This document shows, in pieces, positions 15,171 through 18,118 of a stretch of 18,118 nucleotides of DNA. Position numbers and translations under genes: made by a program. The notes below the pieces were generated by a model. The model did no database searches, was not told the DNA's origin, and was given only the letters and a program-made list of their open reading frames with translations. The DNA comes from Aquitalea sp. (lineage in GTDB: Bacteria > Pseudomonadota > Gammaproteobacteria > Burkholderiales > Chromobacteriaceae): contig JAFANL010000046.1 of the NCBI GenBank assembly GCA_019232735.1, positions 1 to 18,118 on the forward strand, written 5' to 3'. Each line of letters begins with the position of its first letter. Positions within the stretch are counted from its first letter, which is position 1.

Positions 15171-15207
15171 GCTGTTTGGCATTCCCGGATAAGCCGGAAT
15201 GGACAGC
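15171..15207 (+). promoter_or_regulatory. Predicted hairpin in the cold-shock mRNA leader
   Basis: GCTGT ... CATTCCCGG - ATAAG - CCGGAATG ... ACAGC forms a long stem. The inner part is 8 bp with one bulged C, and the outer part is 5 bp across a small internal loop (TTGG/G). It lies about 50 bases before the Shine-Dalgarno AAGGAAG and may be a temperature-responsive structure (inference). Confidence 0.45.
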
Positions 15208-15257
15208 AGGCTTTAAGTTGGTCGGCCTCACCAGCCATTGTCAATCAAGGAAGTAAC

Positions 15258-15461
15258 ATGTCAATTGGTACCGTTAAGTGGTTCAACGACGCTAAAGGCT
15301 TTGGCTTTATTACCCCGGATGAGGGTGGTGAAGACCTGTTTGCCCATTTCTCCGCCATCAATATGCAAGGCTTCAAGACTCTGAAAGAGGGTCAACGTGT
15401 AAGCTTTGACATCGTTAGCGGCCCGAAAGGCAAGCAAGCGTCGAACATTCAGGCTGCCTGA
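15258..15461 (+). CDS. cspA: Cold-shock domain RNA-binding protein (CspA/CspD family)
   Basis: This 67-residue single-domain OB-fold protein binds single-stranded RNA/DNA as an RNA chaperone. It has RNP1 KGFGFI (13-18), RNP2 DLFAHF (26-31) and the family start GTVKWFNDAKGFGF. The ATG at 15258 was chosen because AAGGAAG lies 4 bases upstream and the family begins there. The frame is open to 15159 but that part is leader sequence. The DLFAHF and TLKEGQ wording and the position divergent from clpS recall E. coli CspD, so cspA is used only as a family label. A strong terminator follows. Confidence 0.95.
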   Translation: MSIGTVKWFNDAKGFGFITPDEGGEDLFAHFSAINMQGFKTLKEGQRVSFDIVSGPKGKQASNIQAA

Positions 15462-15530
15462 TCAGGCTCTGAATGTGCCAGGATTGCTAGGTAGGTTGAT
15501 CGCCTGATCGACATACTGACAGATTCATAA

Positions 15531-15561
15531 CAAAACCCGCCATCAGGCGGGTTTTGTTTTT
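15531..15561 (+). terminator. Terminator of cold-shock gene, overlapping mdtH 3' end
   Basis: CAAAACCCGCC-ATCA-GGCGGGTTTTG is a perfect 11-bp stem followed by five T on the plus strand. On the minus strand GTTTTG follows the GC stem, so it can also stop the convergent mdtH transcript. The mdtH stop codon (15543-15545) lies in the loop. Confidence 0.92.
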
Positions 15562-16772
15562 GCCGAGCAGCGCTGGCTCAGGTCGGGCTGGGCCTTCGGG
15601 CCGAAGAACTGCCGTTTGAGCAGCAGGAAGGTCAGGCAGCCGACGCTGGCCAAGGTGAGCCAGGGCAGGGCTGGCAGCGCGTTGGCACGGCCGATATCGT
15701 AGAGCCAGCCTCCGCCCAGATAACCGGCAAATCCTCCCAGTGCCAAGCCGATGCGACTGCTGCCCATATAACTGGCTCTGGCTTGCGGGTTGGCCAGTCC
15801 GGCCACATAGGTTTCCCGCGCTGGTTCCATGATGATGGAGCCCAGGTAGAACACCGCCAGCACGACAAAAGCCAATAGTGGGTGGCTGACCAGCGCCATC
15901 AGCGCCAGGCTGAGCGTCATCAGGGCCAGGCCAATCAGCATGCGGGTTTCCCGACGTAGCCAGCGCTCTCCCAGTCGTGCCAGTGGATACAGCAGGCTGA
16001 GTGAGAGGCAGGTTTCCAGCGTGTACATCCAGCCGACGGCAGCCGAAGTGCCGGTGAGCTGCTTGATGCTGACCGGCACCAGCAGCATGATCTGTACCAT
16101 CAGCATGTAGTAGCCGCTGAGCGTGAGCACGAAACGCATGAAGGTGCGATCAGCCAACACGGTTTTCATCGAGGCCAGTGGTGCCGCACCGCGCTGGCTG
16201 GCTACGCGGTAGGGTGGCAGCAGCATGGCGTTGGCCAGGGCGGCAATGATGAACATGATGGTCCCCCCCAGCCCCACCCATTCGAAATCAAAGCGTAGCA
16301 GCCAGGAGCCCAGCAAGGCCCCGATCACCGCCCCGGCGCTGTCCTGCATCATCAGGATGGAAAAGAAATGCGCCCTTTCCCGTGGCCGAACCAGCTTGGC
16401 CACCAGCGCATTGCGTGGCGGGTCGAACAGGGTTCCGCCCAGGCCGGACAGTATGCAGGACAGAATCAGCACCCAGGGGGTGTGGGCCATGGCCATCAGG
16501 GCGAAGCCCAGGGCGCGTAGCAGCATGCCGCCGACAATCAAGGGCTTGGCACCAAAACGGTCGGCCAGAGATCCTCCGAAAATGCCCAGTCCCTGCTGGG
16601 TGAATTGCCGGATGGCGAGTGCCAGGCCGACACTGGCGGCAGCCCAGCCCAGCTGGTCGACAAAATGCAGGCTGATCAGTGGAAATACCATGAAGAAGCC
16701 CAGCACGACCAGGATGTTGTCCAGCAGGATGAAGTACTTGCCCATGCGCCGGGCGCGGCTTGCGGATGCCAT
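15543..16772 (-). CDS. mdtH: MFS multidrug efflux transporter, MdtH-like
   Basis: This 409-residue inner-membrane proton-driven exporter has about 12 predicted membrane helices. The N-terminal wording closely follows E. coli MdtH: RRMGKYFILLDNILVVLGFF, IRQFTQQGLGIFGGSLADRFGAKP (MFS motif A, about 66-82), SGLGGTLFDPPRNALV and MMQDSAGAVIGALLGSWLL. Later matches include LSGYYMLMVQ, GSIIMEPARET and the GGWLYDIG motif. The C-terminal tail after RQFFGPK is charged and poorly conserved; its last codons are read from the terminator stem. The ATG at 16772 has GGGAGA at good distance. The divergent LysR gene is a likely regulator (inference). The substrate cannot be deduced; E. coli MdtH is linked to fluoroquinolone resistance. 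Confidence 0.92.
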   Translation of the reverse strand: MASASRARRMGKYFILLDNILVVLGFFMVFPLISLHFVDQLGWAAASVGLALAIRQFTQQGLGIFGGSLADRFGAKPLIVGGMLLRALGFALMAMAHTPWVLILSCILSGLGGTLFDPPRNALVAKLVRPRERAHFFSILMMQDSAGAVIGALLGSWLLRFDFEWVGLGGTIMFIIAALANAMLLPPYRVASQRGAAPLASMKTVLADRTFMRFVLTLSGYYMLMVQIMLLVPVSIKQLTGTSAAVGWMYTLETCLSLSLLYPLARLGERWLRRETRMLIGLALMTLSLALMALVSHPLLAFVVLAVFYLGSIIMEPARETYVAGLANPQARASYMGSSRIGLALGGFAGYLGGGWLYDIGRANALPALPWLTLASVGCLTFLLLKRQFFGPKAQPDLSQRCSAKTKPA

Positions 16773-16794
16773 GTTTTCTCCCTATTGAAATGGC

Positions 16795-16841
16795 ATTCTA
16801 GAGGGCGAATCAGCTATCATGTAACGGTATTTCTGGTAATA
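16795..16841. promoter_or_regulatory. mdtH/LysR divergent control region
   Basis: On the minus strand, TAGAAT (16795-16800) is a good -10 for mdtH without a recognisable -35, as expected for an activated promoter. The imperfect dyad TATTTCTGGTAATA (16828-16841) has the AT-ended symmetry of LysR-family sites and lies about 40-53 bases upstream of the predicted mdtH start. It would also cover the LysR gene's own promoter. Confidence 0.4.
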
Positions 16842-16860
16842 GTTAATATCGGATTTCTTT

Positions 16861-17757
16861 ATGTCTGTATCTTTGGCGGATTTGCAGTTGCTGGTGGATG
16901 TGGCCGAACTGGGCAGCTTTAGCCAGGCGGCGGCACGGCGCGGTTGGTCACAACCGCAGGTGAGTCAGCGCGTGGCCTTGTTGGAGGATGAGCTGGGTAA
17001 TACGCTGTTCCAGCGTCACCGCCGTGGTGCGACCCCTACGCCGGCCTGTCTGGCTTTCCTGGGGCCGGCCCGACAGTCGCTGGCGGCTTTCGCTCAGGCT
17101 CAGGAGGCGATGCAGGCTACGCCGGTATTACCCCGGCTGCATCTATCCTGCCTGCCATCGCTGGCTTCACCGGTGTTCGGGCTACTGTTGTCCCGTCTGG
17201 CTGATGCTCCGGTCGAAATCCGCTGCCACACCGATCATTCACAGCAGATCATGCAGGAGCTGCTGACCGGAGAGGTGGATGTCGGCTTCGTGCTCAAATG
17301 CCCGCCGATGTCCGGCATCCAGATGGAGCAGCTGTGGCGTTCTCCCATCGTGCCGGTGGTGGCTGCAGGCCATCCTCTGGCCCGTTCTGCAGGTCTGCTG
17401 CAACTGGCGGCGGTGGCGGAATATCGTATTGCTCCACAGTACTGGGGCGATGGCTGCGAGGAATTGATCCGGCAAATCCGGCTATCGCGCCCGCAGCACA
17501 GCGCCATTCACGCCATTCAGCCCGCTTCGGCGGCGCGGGAAATGGTGCTGCGTCACGGTTTTGTCTCCTTCATGCCCGAGCTGTCCATTCGCAGTGATCT
17601 GCGTGACGGTACCTTGGTACGGCTGGAGGTGGGCGATTTGCCGCTGTGGCAGTGGGAGGTGATGATGGCTTACCGTGCCGGCAAGCGCATGGACCCGGCC
17701 AAGGGCATCGTGCTGGAGGCGGCTCGTGCGCTGGCGGGGGAGTGCCAGCAAGGCTGA
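16861..17757 (+). CDS. LysR-family transcriptional regulator
   Basis: This 298-residue regulator has an N-terminal winged helix-turn-helix (about 5-62: LADLQLLVDVAELGSFSQAA, then SQPQVSQRVALLEDELG and LFQRH). A periplasmic-binding-like effector domain (about 92-290) follows, with GEVDVGFV and PIVPVVAAGHPLA. The length is normal. It is divergent from the mdtH-like efflux gene across 88 bp, the classic layout for a LysR protein controlling its neighbour, so it probably regulates mdtH and itself (inference). The Shine-Dalgarno is weak (CGGA, about 7 bases before the ATG). The effector is unknown. Confidence 0.93.
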   Translation: MSVSLADLQLLVDVAELGSFSQAAARRGWSQPQVSQRVALLEDELGNTLFQRHRRGATPTPACLAFLGPARQSLAAFAQAQEAMQATPVLPRLHLSCLPSLASPVFGLLLSRLADAPVEIRCHTDHSQQIMQELLTGEVDVGFVLKCPPMSGIQMEQLWRSPIVPVVAAGHPLARSAGLLQLAAVAEYRIAPQYWGDGCEELIRQIRLSRPQHSAIHAIQPASAAREMVLRHGFVSFMPELSIRSDLRDGTLVRLEVGDLPLWQWEVMMAYRAGKRMDPAKGIVLEAARALAGECQQG

Positions 17758-17896
17758 TGACTGGCCGGATGGCGCTGATCACACCTCTGTTGAGTTGCCA
17801 GACATTGTGCCTGCTTTTCGCCGCGAGATCAGCCGTTTGCCTGATTGCGCAGGGGAAGCCTTGCTGGCCCCTGCCATAGCGCATGGGGGAGAGAGG

Positions 17897-17924
17897 ACCT
17901 CGCCCTCCTGCTCGAAGGCGAGGT
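17897..17924 (-). terminator. Possible terminator hairpin after icd
   Basis: ACCTCGCC/GGCGAGGT is an 8-bp perfect stem with a 12-base loop, 11 bases past the icd stop. Only a pyrimidine-rich TCCTCTCTC follows, not a T-run, so it may be a weak or factor-assisted terminator. Confidence 0.4.
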
Positions 17925-17935
17925 GTGGCGGGGTG

Positions 17936-18118
17936 TTACATGCGGGCGATCATGGCGTCGCCAAAGGCCGAGCAGGACACCTCGCTAGCTCCCTCCATCA
18001 GGCGGGCAAAGTCGTAAGTCACCTGCTTGTCGGCAATGGCCGCCTCCATGGATTTGATGACCAGATCGGCAGCCTCTACCCAGCCCAGATGGCGCAACAT
18101 CATTTCCGCCGACAGGAT
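17936..18118 (-). CDS. icd: NADP-dependent isocitrate dehydrogenase, C-terminal 60 residues
   Basis: This partial gene runs out of the right edge, with the stop at 17936-17938. The translated end contains ILSAEMMLRHLGWVEAADLV, then a segment with MEAAIADKQVTYDFARLMEG, then SCSAFGDAMIARM. This matches the C-terminus of the E. coli-type homodimeric TCA enzyme that converts isocitrate to 2-oxoglutarate with NADP, particularly the AEMMLRHxGWxEAADL and VTYDFxRLMEGA signatures. The catalytic residues lie outside the window. It converges on the LysR gene across a 178-bp gap that shows only the hairpin above. Confidence 0.92.
   Translation of the reverse strand: MLSAEMMLRHLGWVEAADLVIKSMEAAIADKQVTYDFARLMEGASEVSCSAFGDAMIARM

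Noticed and set aside
1..18118. A previously undescribed multi-gene system
   Set aside because: Every long gene belongs to a familiar core family in familiar order, and no cluster of unknown genes, mobile element or defence-like locus is present.

Overview
This window is an ordinary chromosomal core region of a Gram-negative bacterium, most likely a betaproteobacterium of the Neisseriales/Chromobacteriaceae type. The GC content is moderately high. Recognisable genes include the surE-pcm-nlpD-rpoS cluster, the rpsP-rimM-trmD-rplS operon, a clpS-clpA pair divergent from a cold-shock gene, and a TgpA-type transglutaminase. The family-level placement is inferred from the look of the proteins, not from a search. 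I see no phage, transposon, CRISPR array, toxin-antitoxin pair or defence island. I did not find a new multi-gene system and do not claim one.

Layout from left to right. (1) The 3' part of a membrane transglutaminase gene (tgpA, +) converges on the minus-strand stress cluster surE > pcm > nlpD > rpoS, which ends in a clear terminator at 1508-1538. surE has a good sigma70-type promoter. nlpD has its own strong-looking promoter only a few bases before its ATG. (2) nadA (quinolinate synthase, -) has its own terminator upstream of surE. (3) A 469-bp gap (6149-6617) separates nadA from a divergent 891-residue acyl-CoA-synthetase/GNAT fusion of the Pat/PatZ type. This gap is the only long non-coding stretch. 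It holds two sizeable palindromes and three copies of an ATGT(T)nGCGGCAG element. (4) The ribosome and tRNA-modification operon rpsP-rimM-trmD-rplS (+) has a good promoter and a textbook terminator, and xerD follows directly. (5) clpA and clpS (-) overlap by one base and converge on xerD over a shared hairpin. (6) A cold-shock gene (+) diverges from clpS and has a structured leader. (7) mdtH-like MFS efflux (-) converges on the cold-shock gene; its stop codon lies inside the loop of the shared terminator. (8) A LysR regulator diverges from mdtH across 88 bp. (9) The last 60 codons of an NADP-type isocitrate dehydrogenase gene (icd, -) close the window.

Functionally the genes cover stationary-phase and envelope maintenance (RpoS, NlpD, SurE, Pcm), NAD synthesis, acetyl-CoA-linked protein acetylation or acyl-CoA metabolism, translation, chromosome dimer resolution, regulated proteolysis (ClpAPS), cold-shock RNA binding, drug efflux and the TCA cycle. 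The observations most worth follow-up are regulatory: the repeat/palindrome array before the Pat-like gene, that protein's retained candidate phospho-histidine, a possible switchable hairpin at the rpoS start, and the near-leaderless nlpD promoter.
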